Source: Skeletonema tropicum (taxonomy: Eukaryota; Bacillariophyta; Thalassiosirophyceae; Thalassiosirales; Thalassiosiraceae). From it: a stretch of 64,000 nt of DNA. The stretch lies in contig CM074129.1 in NCBI GenBank assembly GCA_037178625.1, positions 3,596,001-3,660,000 on the forward strand, given 5' to 3'. Position numbers and translations under genes: made by a program. Position 1 is the first letter of the stretch. The number at the start of each line of letters is the position of its first letter. The notes below the pieces were generated by a model, which was not told where the DNA came from, did not search any database, and saw nothing but the letters and a program-made list of their open reading frames with translations. Positions 46,957 through 57,781 of this stretch are shown here, piece by piece.

Positions 46957-48264
46957 ATGAATTCCAAATTTAGAGGTTTGCTTTTGGGGGCAGTGCTCAT
47001 CTGTACCAATGGGTTTTCACCGCCGCGTGTGGTGATGTCTCCAACGGTCTGTAAACAGCACCTACCGTCGACGGCTAAATTGGTGTCCTCACCTTCCAAA
47101 CAGACTCGAAACACAAGCCTATATTCATCAGCAGCAGTATCAGTGGCAGAGTTCCAGGCCGCTAACCCTTCTAAAAGATCACTGAACAAAATACAGTCAA
47201 CGATTGTGAGAACGATGATGGTAGCTTTCATCATGAGCATGTGTGTTGCTCTTCCCGTTACTTTAATCCCAGTGTGGATTTTATATCGATTGAAACTAAT
47301 CAACCGTATACAAAAAGAAATGATATCTCTTAGAGTGGGTCAATTCTGCAGTCGATGGCTTATGAGATTGTTTCCATTTGCTCGTAAGAAAGTGATCGTC
47401 GAGCCTGAAACATGGGCCGATCCACAACCTGCCATATGGGTATGCAATCACATTAGCATGCTTGATTTATTCTTTGTATTAGCACTTGACAAAAAGATGA
47501 GAGGAAAACACCGTCGTCCGATCAAGTGTCTTTATTGGAAAGGATTGGAATCAAACCCTATCGTAAGTTCGAACTGATATTTTGTGTGATTGTGATCAGT
47601 CCCATCAAAATGAATATCTAGTGCATATTGATCATTATGATGTATCCATTGACAAAACTTTGTCTCTCTTATCATACAGACATGCTTACTATGTAAAATG
47701 TGTGGATTTATCCCGGTGGATATGAGTGACAACGGAAATGGTAACGCTAACGAATACGATCCGAAATCCTTCAAACAAATGCTAAGATCAACAAAGAATG
47801 CAATCAAAGATGGATTCGATATTGCCATCTTGCCAGAAGGGCAGCCTAACCCAACTCCAGAGAATGGCCTGCAGCCAGTTTTCTCTGGAGCATTTACACT
47901 TGCAAAGATGAGCAGACGGCCAATACAGATGATTGCTCTTCATGGACTACACAAGATGTGGCATCCAGACGAGAATATAGGCATGGCATGCACATCACGT
48001 GACATGGCCGTACGTGTTTATCCTAGCAGCCGAGTTTATAAGGATGCAGACGAGTTTATTTCGACCTTTTCAGCAGTAGTTGGTCACTTTGGTGCTCATG
48101 GCAAGGACCTAGACAATAATGAATTGGAATTATGGCTCGATGGGACAATGTGGGAGACAGAGTTGAGTAGGCGGTCAGCTACTCGTGTTATTGCAGAAGA
48201 CGTTGAAGACAATGAGTCAACACCTAAAAAGCTCGAAGATGAAACAAAGACAACTTCGACTTGA
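46957..48264 (+). CDS. 1-acyl-sn-glycerol-3-phosphate acyltransferase, predicted plastid
   Basis: Exons 46957-47562 and 47680-48264 (donor GTAAGT, acceptor ACAG) give 396 aa. The ATG at 46957 yields a signal peptide (RGLLLGAVLICTNG|FSPP) with Phe after the cut, the diatom plastid signature, although the frame is open back to 46918. A TM helix lies near residues 85-112. PlsC motifs: NHISMLD (about 164, the catalytic NHxxxxD) and ILPEGQPNPT (about 254, in place of the canonical PEGTRS). The enzyme would acylate lysophosphatidate to phosphatidate in plastid glycerolipid synthesis; substrate specificity is inferred. Confidence 0.85.
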
Positions 48265-48361
48265 ACTATCACATATACTGTATGCAGTTAGTTTAAGTGA
48301 GACAATTTGTTGATAGGATATTATAATACGTTTTCAACCTACTTCCTTATTGACCGGAGCT

Positions 48362-49645
48362 TTACTTTTTCTTGGACGCTGTAACGTTGTGCATGAATAC
48401 ACAAATGTCTCCCTCTTGCATGATGTAAGTCTTACCCTCTTGCCGATACTTTCCAGCCTCCTTTACCTTAGCCATACTTGCCTCGCCCTTGTGCAATGCC
48501 TTGAAGTCATCAAAGTTGGCAACCTCAGCCTTGATAAAACCACGTTCAAAATCAGTGTGAATGACTCCGGCAGCTTGAGGTGCGGCAGTTCCCTTCATAA
48601 TTGTCCATGCCCTTACCTCCTTTGGTCCGGCAGTGTAGAATGACTGGAGACAAAGCGATTGTCTGCCAGAACGGATCAATCGAGGAACAACAGACTTGAC
48701 AGCAAATCCTGGTCCAGATAGTCCCATCTTCTTTACTTCATCTTCGCATTGTTGAATGTAGGCTTTTTGACCCTCCTTGTCATCCTGCAAATCCAACAAC
48801 TCTTGCTCAAACTCACAACTCATAGGGATGATCTGTCCACCACCATGACTGTTGACCCACTCCTGAATCTTTGGAAGCCACTTGTTACCCTTTCTCAAGA
48901 AACTCTTCTTTGACATGTTCACAACATAAATTTGTGGCTTAGTGGTAATCAATCCAAAGTTACGAATCTCGTCGACCTCTCCCATTGTGAAATCTTCGCA
49001 AGTTTGGACTGGAGTATTTGAATCAATGAGTTTGGCACACTTATCGTAGGCAGATTGAAAGACTTCTCCAAGTGGCACGTCAGCAGAGCGAGCAATCCCC
49101 TTTTCTTTACGGATTCGGTCCTTTTCTTTCTCAATCACTTTTTCTAGAGTTTCCTTATCCTTCAGACACAACTCAGATTGGATAGTCTCCAAATCACGAA
49201 TAGCATCGACAGAGTCATCAACGTGAACAATCTCATCACTCTCAAACGCACGGACTAAATGAAAGATTCCATCAACTGCTGCAATGTGTGACAAGAAAGC
49301 ATTACCAAGTCCAGCACCCTCCGATGCACCACGGATCAGACCTGCAATATCTACAATCGTCAACACTGCCGGCACCACAGATGGAGGCTTGTAAGTATTA
49401 GCAAGGTATTTGAACTTTTGATCAGGCACAATCGCCTTCACCTTATTAGGATCAATTGTACAGAAAGGATAGTTTGCTGCTTCGGCGTGATTGGCACCGG
49501 CGAGGATGTTGGTAAGCGTTGACTTTCCCACGTTAGGCAAACCCACAAAGCCCATTGATAGATCATTCTTCACACGTCCAAAACGGGCGGCGCGCATGAA
49601 CTTGTCCTCGCTCTCGCCCTCCTTCTTCTTATTCTTTGGTGGCAT
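48362..49645 (-). CDS. OLA1: Obg-like ATPase 1 (YchF/OLA1)
   Basis: 427 aa, intronless. P-loop GLPNVGKSTL (about residue 34), switch region YPFCTIDPN, DIAGLIRGASEGAGLGNAFL, and the altered G4 motif VNMSKK instead of NKxD, which explains the ATP preference of this family. The coiled-coil segment (KVIEKEKDRIRKEKG) and a C-terminal TGS domain (FYTAGPKEVRAWTI, GVIHTDFERGFIKAEV) complete the architecture. Basic N terminus MPPKNKKKEG as in eukaryotic OLA1. Cytosolic; linked to ribosomes and stress responses in other organisms. Converges on the acyltransferase with 97 bp between. Confidence 0.96.
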   Translation of the reverse strand: MPPKNKKKEGESEDKFMRAARFGRVKNDLSMGFVGLPNVGKSTLTNILAGANHAEAANYPFCTIDPNKVKAIVPDQKFKYLANTYKPPSVVPAVLTIVDIAGLIRGASEGAGLGNAFLSHIAAVDGIFHLVRAFESDEIVHVDDSVDAIRDLETIQSELCLKDKETLEKVIEKEKDRIRKEKGIARSADVPLGEVFQSAYDKCAKLIDSNTPVQTCEDFTMGEVDEIRNFGLITTKPQIYVVNMSKKSFLRKGNKWLPKIQEWVNSHGGGQIIPMSCEFEQELLDLQDDKEGQKAYIQQCEDEVKKMGLSGPGFAVKSVVPRLIRSGRQSLCLQSFYTAGPKEVRAWTIMKGTAAPQAAGVIHTDFERGFIKAEVANFDDFKALHKGEASMAKVKEAGKYRQEGKTYIMQEGDICVFMHNVTASKKK

Positions 49646-50165
49646 GGTGGTAATTAGTTACAACGGAAGAGAGTGGCGTTGGTATATTGTATTGTAGCTT
49701 GGTATTGGAAAGCAATAAACGCACAGAGCAAATAAACAGTGTCGATTGTTGAGCAATAAGCAAGAAGCTGAGGTTTTGAGTGCTTGTGGAGGTGCGACCG
49801 ACAGACTTCCAGCTGTGCACTACGTGCGATCAAAAACCTGTACGATATCAAACCCTCGAGAGAGTCTTGCCCGAAGAGTACAATAGTATGGTAGCTAAAG
49901 TTCCATGATGATTTCGCCCTAATAGTTTTACAAAGTATTTCAAGTAAGCAATTCACTTGCTGCATCAGCATCTCGTGGCAACCCGATAAACATGTTCCTT
50001 GAGGATAGGCTCAACGGCGATTCCCCATATTGTTCGTCTGAAGAAAATTTAAAGGAACAATGACAAGGGCTGGCTAAGTCTCGTGATCAAGTTTGTAATT
50101 GTAAACCCAAAAAGCAGTATTCTGCACCACAAAATTCTGGTTCATCTGGCAAATGAAATAGATTT
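49646..50165. other. Intergenic, no gene seen
   Basis: Upstream region of OLA1 and downstream of the SET gene. No coding sequence recognised. Confidence 0.5.
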
Positions 50166-51569
50166 TCAGGTAAAAAATTCATTTCTTGAGGACAAGCTGA
50201 AAGATCCTGTCTGTTCTTCATAAGGCTCACCTGGGAAATAGTAATTTCTCACCGCCATGAAGGTAGCTCTGACAAAGTCGTTATGTCTCAAAATCAGTGG
50301 CAATCTGGGGTGGTCATCGCCAGCTACTGCTCCTCCGTAAGCACTCTTTTGAGACAGTCCGTCCAGTTCACCCAGTATGTCATCAATATGTTCCAAAAGC
50401 TTCTCTCTAGTTTGTTCGTAATAACATTCATGGTACGACTGCTTTGTTTCATAGTCTCCACTCATGTGAGCTTGATAAAACTCTTGCTGTCTTCCCGCAT
50501 CCTCTTCTCCAAGATATTTGTACAGTAGCACATCCCATACTTGCTCGGAAACTTCCCCCGTATCCTTGTAGAAGAGCAACGTGCTTGTTGAGTACCCCAT
50601 GTTAATCAATTCATCGGAAATGTGCCAGTCTACGCCTAACTTGCAAAACGAAGCCGGAGACGTTTCGTCTAAAAATCCATATCGAGCAAGCAAATAGGAT
50701 GGATTGGTTGGATCGCTATAAGTCATCGTCAGGGCTCCTCCAGCTGCTACATCTGCCGTTGTTTGTACATAACAATTTCCAGCCTCATCATAAACGTACG
50801 CAGCATTTGCCTCCGTTGCATGGTTAAACATATCACCAATTGGATACAGGCAAAGATCTCCTGACCCGTCAGGTGCTTCAAAACTTCGTGTGTACACAAT
50901 CTGAAATGCCCACTCCCAAAGCAGAGAATCACCTCGAGTTTTCTCGCTGAGAAATTGAACACGAGACTTGCAACCAAATGCAACGTGATTCAGCTTGGCG
51001 CGTTCCTTTTGACATAGCTTAGCTGCATATGGTGGTATACAGCGATAACAGAATGGAGTCATCGAAGGACCATTTGCGAAGAACCTTGGGAGTCCATTGA
51101 AGTAATGATAGTAAGGAGACTCTTCCCCCTTCTCCAATTCTACCAGAATCTTGACCATGAGATAGAATTCTCGCATTTCATTTTCAACCCCATTCGCTTG
51201 AAGTAAGTTTTCTGCTTCCTCCAATCTTCCAAATTCGGCAATTGCCCTATTGCTGGATAAGATGACTTCGTTTGGTATGTACATAACAGAAGTTCCTGCT
51301 GGTAGATCTTGTGCTGTCTCTACGTGAACATCCAGGAACCCATCTATATTTTCACCCACTAATTGGATACCATCAGCTCTTCCAATACCGTAAGAATATG
51401 ACCATTGCTCCATGGAATCAGTATCTCTTGGAGATTCTTCGTCAACATCTATTGTTGCGTAGAGTTGCTTCGATACATCCTTGATTGGTACAAAAGTTGA
51501 TGGTGAAACGAATGCAGTGGCGAAATGAGATGTGATTGCAAGCGCAATAGCGCAAGTAGATGCCTTCAT
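50166..51569 (-). CDS. SET-domain protein methyltransferase, predicted plastid
   Basis: 467 aa, intronless. The N terminus ITSHFATAFVSPSTF is a classic signal peptide plus ASAFAP-type motif (ATA|FVSP), so plastid import is well supported. The SET domain of the Rubisco LSMT/SETD3 type is visible: GIGRADGIQLVGEN, AGTSVMYIPNEVILSS, a long inserted helical part (PYYHYFNGLPRFF), then the conserved GDMFNHATEANAAYVYDE and YSDPTNPSYLLARYGFLDE. The C-terminal half resembles a Rubisco-LSMT substrate-binding domain. Such enzymes methylate Lys in Rubisco large subunit, aldolase or other plastid proteins; the target here is unknown. Confidence 0.85.
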   Translation of the reverse strand: MKASTCAIALAITSHFATAFVSPSTFVPIKDVSKQLYATIDVDEESPRDTDSMEQWSYSYGIGRADGIQLVGENIDGFLDVHVETAQDLPAGTSVMYIPNEVILSSNRAIAEFGRLEEAENLLQANGVENEMREFYLMVKILVELEKGEESPYYHYFNGLPRFFANGPSMTPFCYRCIPPYAAKLCQKERAKLNHVAFGCKSRVQFLSEKTRGDSLLWEWAFQIVYTRSFEAPDGSGDLCLYPIGDMFNHATEANAAYVYDEAGNCYVQTTADVAAGGALTMTYSDPTNPSYLLARYGFLDETSPASFCKLGVDWHISDELINMGYSTSTLLFYKDTGEVSEQVWDVLLYKYLGEEDAGRQQEFYQAHMSGDYETKQSYHECYYEQTREKLLEHIDDILGELDGLSQKSAYGGAVAGDDHPRLPLILRHNDFVRATFMAVRNYYFPGEPYEEQTGSFSLSSRNEFFT

Positions 51570-51972
51570 TGGGTAGGCAGTATCGTCTTGACTCTTAGTT
51601 GCGCCGTGTGAAGAAGATATTATGTAGCATACCAGGACGATAGCTGGGAGGAATGATCGTCGTCGGCCCGGATGGAGCCCGGATTTTGAATTTGCGTTCG
51701 GCTCGAATTTCGAACCGGGAATTGAATTCTACCCGTCACACCAAACTTTCTACCCGTCCTATTACCCGTCTATAAATGGGATTCTTTGCCAATAGACGTC
51801 AAAAAGCTTTACCCGCTTACTATTATTTGGTCGTAGCCTTTCTACTAATTCCTACTTACCCAAAGACCCATCGATTTTCAACTCATCTCAAGCACTTCGT
51901 ATCTCATCAAGTAGTAGCCTACCAAGCGGCAATATCGGATTACTAGGTCAATTAAAACAACAAATTTCCACC
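51570..51972. other. Divergent intergenic region
   Basis: 403 bp between the SET gene start and the uS13 start codon. TACCCG motifs recur (about 51730, 51750, 51762, 51809). Contains the promoters of both genes and the uS13 5' untranslated leader. Confidence 0.45.
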
Positions 51973-52620
51973 ATGTAAGTCGGGAAAAATGTATATCAGC
52001 GTGGTGGATACTATCGGTAGCAGAGCGGCGATATCGATACATTTCAGTAGGTGTAACTCTGCCACATCATGATGTGCTGTGAGGTCGCCGATGGGCTGTC
52101 TATGCCCTCAATGAAAGGTCCTGACACCCAATAATATTCTCTATTGCAGCGATACTGACGTAATCTTTCTTTTCTTTCGTAATGCAGGAGCTCTATGATG
52201 CAAGGACAAGAGTTCCAACACATCTTGCGTATTCTCAACACTAACGTTGAGGGCAAGAGAAACGTCGTTTTCGCCCTAACAAAAATTAAGGGTCTCGGAC
52301 GTCGTTTTGCTGATATTATCTGCAAGAAGGCTGAGATTGATGTCAACAAACGTGCTGGAGAACTTACTGCTGATGAAATTGAAAAGCTTGTAGCAATTAT
52401 CCAGAACCCCCGTCAGTTCAAGATTCCTTTGTGGTTCCTTAACAGGCAAAAGGACTTCAAGACTGGTAAATACTCACAGGTCTTCGCCCAAAACTTCGAT
52501 GCTAAGCTTCGTGATGATATTGAGCGTATGAAGAAGATCCGTGCTCACCGTGGTCTTCGTCACTGGTGGGGAATCCGCGTCCGTGGACAACACACCTGCT
52601 CTACTGGCCGCAGGAGGTAA
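51973..52620 (+). CDS. RPS18: 40S ribosomal protein uS13 (RPS18)
   Basis: Coding exons 51973-51974 and 52188-52620, 144 aa. The start codon is split: exon 1 contributes only AT before a GTAAGT donor, and the G comes after the GCAG acceptor at 52187, giving [20 protein letters not shown]. Family signatures are clear: [67 protein letters not shown]. The protein ends STGRRR without the basic GRTVGVSKKK-like tail of many eukaryotes; the stop overlaps AG|GTAAAT, which could be a weak donor, but no matching 3' exon was found. An in-frame ATG at 52195 would give a protein only a few residues shorter. Confidence 0.93.
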
Positions 52621-53271
52621 ATTGCTTGCTATGCATTTTATTACGTGCTGGTGGCATTAATAAAAAATAAATAGAAGAGTTTGTATGAAAACTTGAATTG
52701 CGTCAGTATGTGATATGAGTCTTTGATTGGAGGCTAATGATCGTTTTGAGATAAGTTTGTTTTAGACGAGTGTATGCGTGAAGACAGATCAGTCGTCCAC
52801 TCTGATGCTGGCACATCACTGGGCGTAGATGGATACCTTTGCCGCACACGGAATCATCATGCGAAGAGACGATCTGTCAATGTGATCCCTATCACTCGTC
52901 TGTATTGTTTGTCCCCTTTTCCTATCCATATATAACTATGGTACTTCTATTCTGTATCAAAACTGCATCAAGGTGAAAGTCCTACTTCATCATGCATTTC
53001 TCTGAGCTCAACACAATGAAAACCAGATACAAGAGACATGGAAATAGAATGCGTGAAAGAGTTAAATTTTCTTTACCTCAATTCTTATTGAGTGTAGATG
53101 ACCACCATCTATTGCGTTTATTTACTACACGCCTTCCATCATCATTCCTATTCTAGTGTTGATTTGTTTTGTGCTCATAGTTCCTACCGAAAGATAACAG
53201 TTGCACCAGCCCTTTTCTACATAACTTTCTATGTCTCCAAACCTAAATTAAATCCAAAGAATGCAATTGAT
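52621..53271. other. Intergenic, no gene seen
   Basis: Between the convergent uS13 and mS33 genes. A plus frame at 53098-53292 has no family similarity. No RNA gene recognised. Confidence 0.5.
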
Positions 53272-53683
53272 CTATTTGGATCGCTTCCCTGAACCCTTCT
53301 TTGGTGGTCCCTTCCCTCTTTGTCGGAGTGTCCTTAATTTTAGTTGTCTACGCTCCTGAAGTTCAGATAAATATAACGGAACGGCCGAGCATTCCCTTTG
53401 CACCTATAAATATTTAATAATAACAAGTACGTGTTAGAAACTCCTTTCTATAAGCATGTACTCAAAAATAAATGCAAGCTAACAACAAAAGAAATCATCT
53501 GCAAAACATCAACCAACACACCTTTCTTGCAATCGGCTCAATAGGCTCCATATAATATCTTGACTCATAGGCTCCCGTCAATGGCTTCTTGAGATACTGC
53601 ATACCCGTACGAGCACCTCGGTTGGGAACAGTCCCAAATATTTGATGGGATACCGCTGCTATTCTTGCCGCTTTTGACGCCAT
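53272..53683 (-). CDS. MRPS33: Mitochondrial ribosomal protein mS33 (MRPS33)
   Basis: Two short exons, 53683-53522 and 53403-53272, with donor AAG|GTGTGT and acceptor ATAG|GTG, join in phase 0 to 97 aa. The first exon gives MASKAARIAAVSHQIFGTVP and the second ends LRQRGKGPPKKGSGKRSK. Length, the early IFG, and the Arg/Lys-rich tail with RGKGPPKKGxGKR fit mS33/S27, a small-subunit protein of the mitochondrial ribosome. Start at 53683: the frame is open upstream to 53854, but the sequence beyond MASKAAR does not look coding. Divergent from the next gene with 195 bp between starts. Confidence 0.85.
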
Positions 53684-53878
53684 GGTTTTTATTATTGAGG
53701 CGATTCTGCTGAGTGTAGGAGAAGTGAGAAACCGGAAACCGCGAACCGCGACAGTTTTTTGGAAAAAATAAAAAATGCACACAGCCAAAGGCTGTATGAC
53801 CATTATAATGACGGCGAAATAACGCCACCAACACTGCATTCCCATCAGCTTCATAGATCAGAGCTGATACAATAACTT

Positions 53879-56140
53879 ATGGCCACTGGCAGTGGCTTAA
53901 TCGGTAGTGGCGGTGGTGCTGCTGGCTACAATAATAATAACAACAGCAACTCGCATCGCGGTAGTTCGAACAGTGGTCGAAATCGCGGCACCACCGCCGG
54001 GAGCGGTCGTAAGAAATTTGGCAAAAATCTCAACAAGGTGTTGTCAAAGACACCGGCGGCGCCGCCAGTTCCAGTGATAACTACAAGCGGCGGGTCGCAG
54101 TCATTATTTCGAGGATCGTCTTCTAGCAATAATGGGCTATTATTACTGTCAACTAAATCAAAAACTAGCGGCGGTAATAGCGGATTGTTACAACCACTGG
54201 GATCAGCCTCTTCATTGAATAATGCCCCGTCAACGTCATCGTCTCCAAAGACGGCGCACGATGCATTGCTCCTTTCCGCAGCTGGAGTTAAACCCGGCGA
54301 GGAGGGTGGTAAAAAATTGGCATCTGGTCCTGTGTGGGGGAGAGAGAAGCAAAGTTCATCATTGGAAAAACTGTCGGGAGGAGAACAGGAGGAGATGAAA
54401 CCGGCTGCAGCATTGTTGGTCCCGAAGAAGGTTCCTGTAGAGACTGTGCTTGTTGAAAAGCTTAGTGAGGATGTACAAAAATTGAACATACAGAAAAAGG
54501 ATGATACAGAGAAACCAGTAATAGCCACCACCGTAATTAAGGAGCAAAAAGTTGCAGACACTGCAGAAAAGCCTCCAGCGAAAAAAGTCACCACTGAAAC
54601 AAAGAAACAACCTCAACAGAAAAACAAAGACGACGAAATGGCAGCTTACATGTCCAGATTAGCCAAGCAGCGCGCTGAAAAGATTCAATCGGAAGAAGAG
54701 GCACGGACGTTGCAGCAAAAGGAAGCTGCAGCGTTGCGTCTCAAAGAATTGGAAGACAAGAAACGGCTGGCGGAATCCAAGAAGAAACAGACATCACCAC
54801 CACCAAAACAAATCTCGGCAGCACGGCGGGATGCCTCCAAACCCAGTAGTAATATTGTTTTGGAGCCGCTTGGAAAATCAAAGAAAAATACTGTGGCTCC
54901 ACCAAAACCAAAAACTCCCGTGGCGGAGAAGAATAAAAAGCTCTATGACCCAGAGAGACCGTATAGTTCACTTGTGGGGGGAAGTAATAGCAATACTAAG
55001 TCCAAGAAGAATGGAAAACAGGATTCAAAAGATAGTGCCAAAAAAGAGGACAAGCCTGTATTGGTTCATCTCGATAGCCTTGATGATCACGGTCGTCGAA
55101 ATAATGCTGCCGAAAGTGGCGGGGGACCACGCATGCTATTCGATCCTACCAGCGGATCAATGGTAAAAGCATCCAAAAAGGCAAAGCAACAGTCACCAAA
55201 AGTGTCGGATGACACTGCTGAAAAATTACGGCATATTGATAAGAGTTTACGGCGTGAAAAGAAGGGCGGGGGTGGTCGCAAAGATGACTCTGCGGGCGCT
55301 AATACTCCTAGTTCTTCGCATTCAAATAAGGATCGAAAGGCGCAGAAACAACTGGCGATGCAACGGATACCTCGTACTTGTGGGGTACTCTTCAAAGTGG
55401 ATAAAAATGGAAATTACATCAATGTTGATCGGTGTGAAGCTGACAATGGATATGGTGCACATCTCGTTCCAGGCGGAAGAATACGAAACCCAACTGCTCA
55501 TGCTCAATTATTAGAAGAGGAGCGGTTAATGCACGAGCAGCAAGCTCATGCAGACGGTACCCTCAATGCTGCCGCCGAAAGTTTTTCCTTCCGCAACGAC
55601 CCCGGATTTGTACAGCATCAGACTGAATTTGAAGCTCAGCAACAGAAAATTTTGGAGGATGCTTGGGCTTCGCTAGTTGAAACTGAGGAACAACCGCATG
55701 CAGAAATAGAAGAAAAGCCAAAAGCGAAGTCATCAGTAGATGATGATTATGCTGCCGCCTTGGCAATGAGTCCATCAATGATTGGGCTGAATTTTGATCA
55801 AAATGATGCCTCTGATTCTATCATGCTGCCGCCAGCCATCCAGGCCAACGCAAAGACCAATATCACAACAGAACCATCCGTCGATTTTCAATCATTTGCT
55901 TTCTCGGATAATGATGCAGCAACGTCTAATCCATTTGGTGGTGGGTTGTGGGGAAACACTGCAACTGCAGGTGGAAGTGATCTCGGTGTGTTAACGGGGT
56001 GGGACTTTAGTTCGACAAGCTCAGATATACAAGAAAACAAGACTTCGACATCAAAATTAAACCTCTGGGGGTCAGGTGTTTTGGAGTCGCCTAGGAAAAA
56101 ATCATCTGATGAGCCGAGTACTTATAGTAACGCCAGCTGA
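53879..56140 (+). CDS. Long disordered protein of unknown function
   Basis: 753 aa, intronless. The N terminus is Gly/Asn/Ser-rich, followed by Lys/Glu-rich helix (about 250-310, MSRLAKQRAEKIQSEEEART) and Pro/Lys stretches. Two small ordered-looking islands stand out: a linear motif PRMLFDPTSGSMVKA (about 418) and about 495-555, RTCGVLFKVDKNGNYINVDR ending AHLVPGGRIRNPTAHA. The C terminus is Asn/Asp-rich with FGGGLWGN and other Phe/Trp-Gly motifs. An RNA- or translation-related role would be a guess; no domain is recognised. Composition differs from neighbours in strong low complexity but codon use looks normal. Confidence 0.7.
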   Translation: MATGSGLIGSGGGAAGYNNNNNSNSHRGSSNSGRNRGTTAGSGRKKFGKNLNKVLSKTPAAPPVPVITTSGGSQSLFRGSSSSNNGLLLLSTKSKTSGGNSGLLQPLGSASSLNNAPSTSSSPKTAHDALLLSAAGVKPGEEGGKKLASGPVWGREKQSSSLEKLSGGEQEEMKPAAALLVPKKVPVETVLVEKLSEDVQKLNIQKKDDTEKPVIATTVIKEQKVADTAEKPPAKKVTTETKKQPQQKNKDDEMAAYMSRLAKQRAEKIQSEEEARTLQQKEAAALRLKELEDKKRLAESKKKQTSPPPKQISAARRDASKPSSNIVLEPLGKSKKNTVAPPKPKTPVAEKNKKLYDPERPYSSLVGGSNSNTKSKKNGKQDSKDSAKKEDKPVLVHLDSLDDHGRRNNAAESGGGPRMLFDPTSGSMVKASKKAKQQSPKVSDDTAEKLRHIDKSLRREKKGGGGRKDDSAGANTPSSSHSNKDRKAQKQLAMQRIPRTCGVLFKVDKNGNYINVDRCEADNGYGAHLVPGGRIRNPTAHAQLLEEERLMHEQQAHADGTLNAAAESFSFRNDPGFVQHQTEFEAQQQKILEDAWASLVETEEQPHAEIEEKPKAKSSVDDDYAAALAMSPSMIGLNFDQNDASDSIMLPPAIQANAKTNITTEPSVDFQSFAFSDNDAATSNPFGGGLWGNTATAGGSDLGVLTGWDFSSTSSDIQENKTSTSKLNLWGSGVLESPRKKSSDEPSTYSNAS

Positions 56141-56599
56141 TGAGTCGTATGAAACTAGCCTGGTTTGGTCGCTACTACTGCAAAGTACTTCGCAACTCTA
56201 TCTAACTTATGGCAAATGACTGTCCAACAGATAATCGCAAAGCACTGGCGCAAACGAAAACGTTAGTTGGGATGCCAATAGTATCTATTTCATGCAGAAT
56301 ATCACAACAATTTCTGGTACTTTACTAACCCGATTACTGGGTCTGAGTCATTTGCCTTGAAAATCAATGGATGAGAGAGAAACTGATATTGATATTGTTT
56401 AATCATTGTCACCAAGTTTGCCACAACCTAAGTAATAGTAAAAGGTCAAGCAAGATCTCATTACCAGTCTAAATCTCTAGACTCTATCCACTTCGATTGA
56501 GATACCCTGATTTTTTACCAAAACGACGTTCTGGTTCTTGACACGTTTGTGTCCGATTCGAATTCAAATGAAAAGGACAGAGGGAGTTTAAGCTACGTA

Positions 56600-57065
56600 C
56601 CATACTAGAGAACTGATCAGACGGATTGCTTTCGCAGAAGCGATGATACAGTCTCGTAGCTGATCTATGAGAGGTCCAGTGTGGGCTGGCCGACAAAACT
56701 CGATTTAACTAAATCGTTAAATCATATCCATCGTCGTCAGTAATGCGCATTGGCATTGGTAGCTTCTAGTGGCCCATTACCATACAAGGTCATTAGCACT
56801 GCTCAGACGTTTGGCGGGTGTAGAAGCGATGCTACAGTCTCGTAGCTGATCTATGAGAGGTCCAGTGTGGGCTGGCCAGCAGCACCACATCCTACCAAAT
56901 CGTACCTATCGTCGTCATAACGGGCATGAGCCGCTTCTAGTGGCCCATTATACCCGGCGGTGATACCATACAAGGTCATTAGCACTGCTCAGACGTTTGG
57001 CGTGCGTAGAAGCGATGCTACAGTCTCGTAGCTGATGTGAGAGGTCCAATGTGGGCTGGCCGGAA
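56600..57065. repeat. Second cluster of the 190 bp repeat family
   Basis: GTCTCGTAGCTGAT-containing segments start near 56641, 56827 and 57013, spaced 186 bp, with GAGAGGTCCAGTGTGGGCTG and GCTTCTAGTGGCCCATTA between them. They match the array at 16.7-18.1 kb, and are closest to its divergent first unit (both have CCAGTGTGGGCT). The rest of 56141-57408 shows no gene. Confidence 0.8.
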
Positions 57066-57408
57066 ACATCTTACGGTGACTTCTGCAATATGGTGATTTA
57101 AAGCCGCGTATGTCGGTCGCTCTTCATCTTATGTCTTTCTCGTATGTATTGCTATCAATATGACATTTGAAGGCTTCTACTTGCCCATTAGACTTGGCAC
57201 GGATAGAAGGGAAGTAAATTCATCAGCTCTATGGAAGTTCACTTGTATTGGGAACGCTACGACTTTGTATCTAGTCTCATTTTCTTTGAGGAAAAGACCT
57301 TTTAGAACGACCCACTCTTGACTTTTAAGATGTAAACTACTCAGGTTGAAAATTTTTAAGAGTGATTCCGAGTGATATTACTTCTGAATGGAATAACTTC
57401 TCCAAATA

Positions 57409-57781
57409 TCAAACAGCGGTTGGAGCACCACCGGCAACTTCATTTTCGTTCAAGGAGAGGACGGCGGCGGCGGGAGGTACCTGGTCGCCTGCTGTGTCAG
57501 GAGAAGCAGCTGGAAGATTATCATTTCGAACACAGTATTCCGCTACTCTTGCTTCCAACAGCTTCCAACACACCCTCCTTTCTAAACGTTTTCTTAAAGT
57601 GTTGGAGAGCGTTGTAGTATTTTCCATTGGCTTCATATTCAGGCCCGGAGAGATTGGCATCAGTCAAGATTTTTCGGGGTTTGCGGGAGATTAGCTCTTC
57701 TAGCTCAGAAATGTCGCCATCGCAGACGTCAAAAAAAAGATTTTTCAAGAGGGCCACGGCAGCTGGCTTTAGATGCACCAT
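57409..57781 (-). other. Possible small gene or remnant in two overlapping frames
   Basis: From the ATG at 57781 a frame of 86 codons reads MVHLKPAAVALLKNLFFDVC and stops at 57521. A second minus frame (open to 57409) overlaps and reads KRLERRVCWKLLEARVAEYC and a Pro/Ala-rich tail. Either could be the natural continuation after SGPEYEANGKYYNALQHFKK; a near-duplicate TGTTGGAAGC/TGTTGGAAGC sits at the junction. No family recognised. Could be a frame-shifted remnant. Confidence 0.3.

Noticed and set aside
53926..54594. 222-aa minus frame rich in Phe, Ser and Leu.
   Set aside because: Antisense shadow of the disordered 753-aa protein; no motif of its own.
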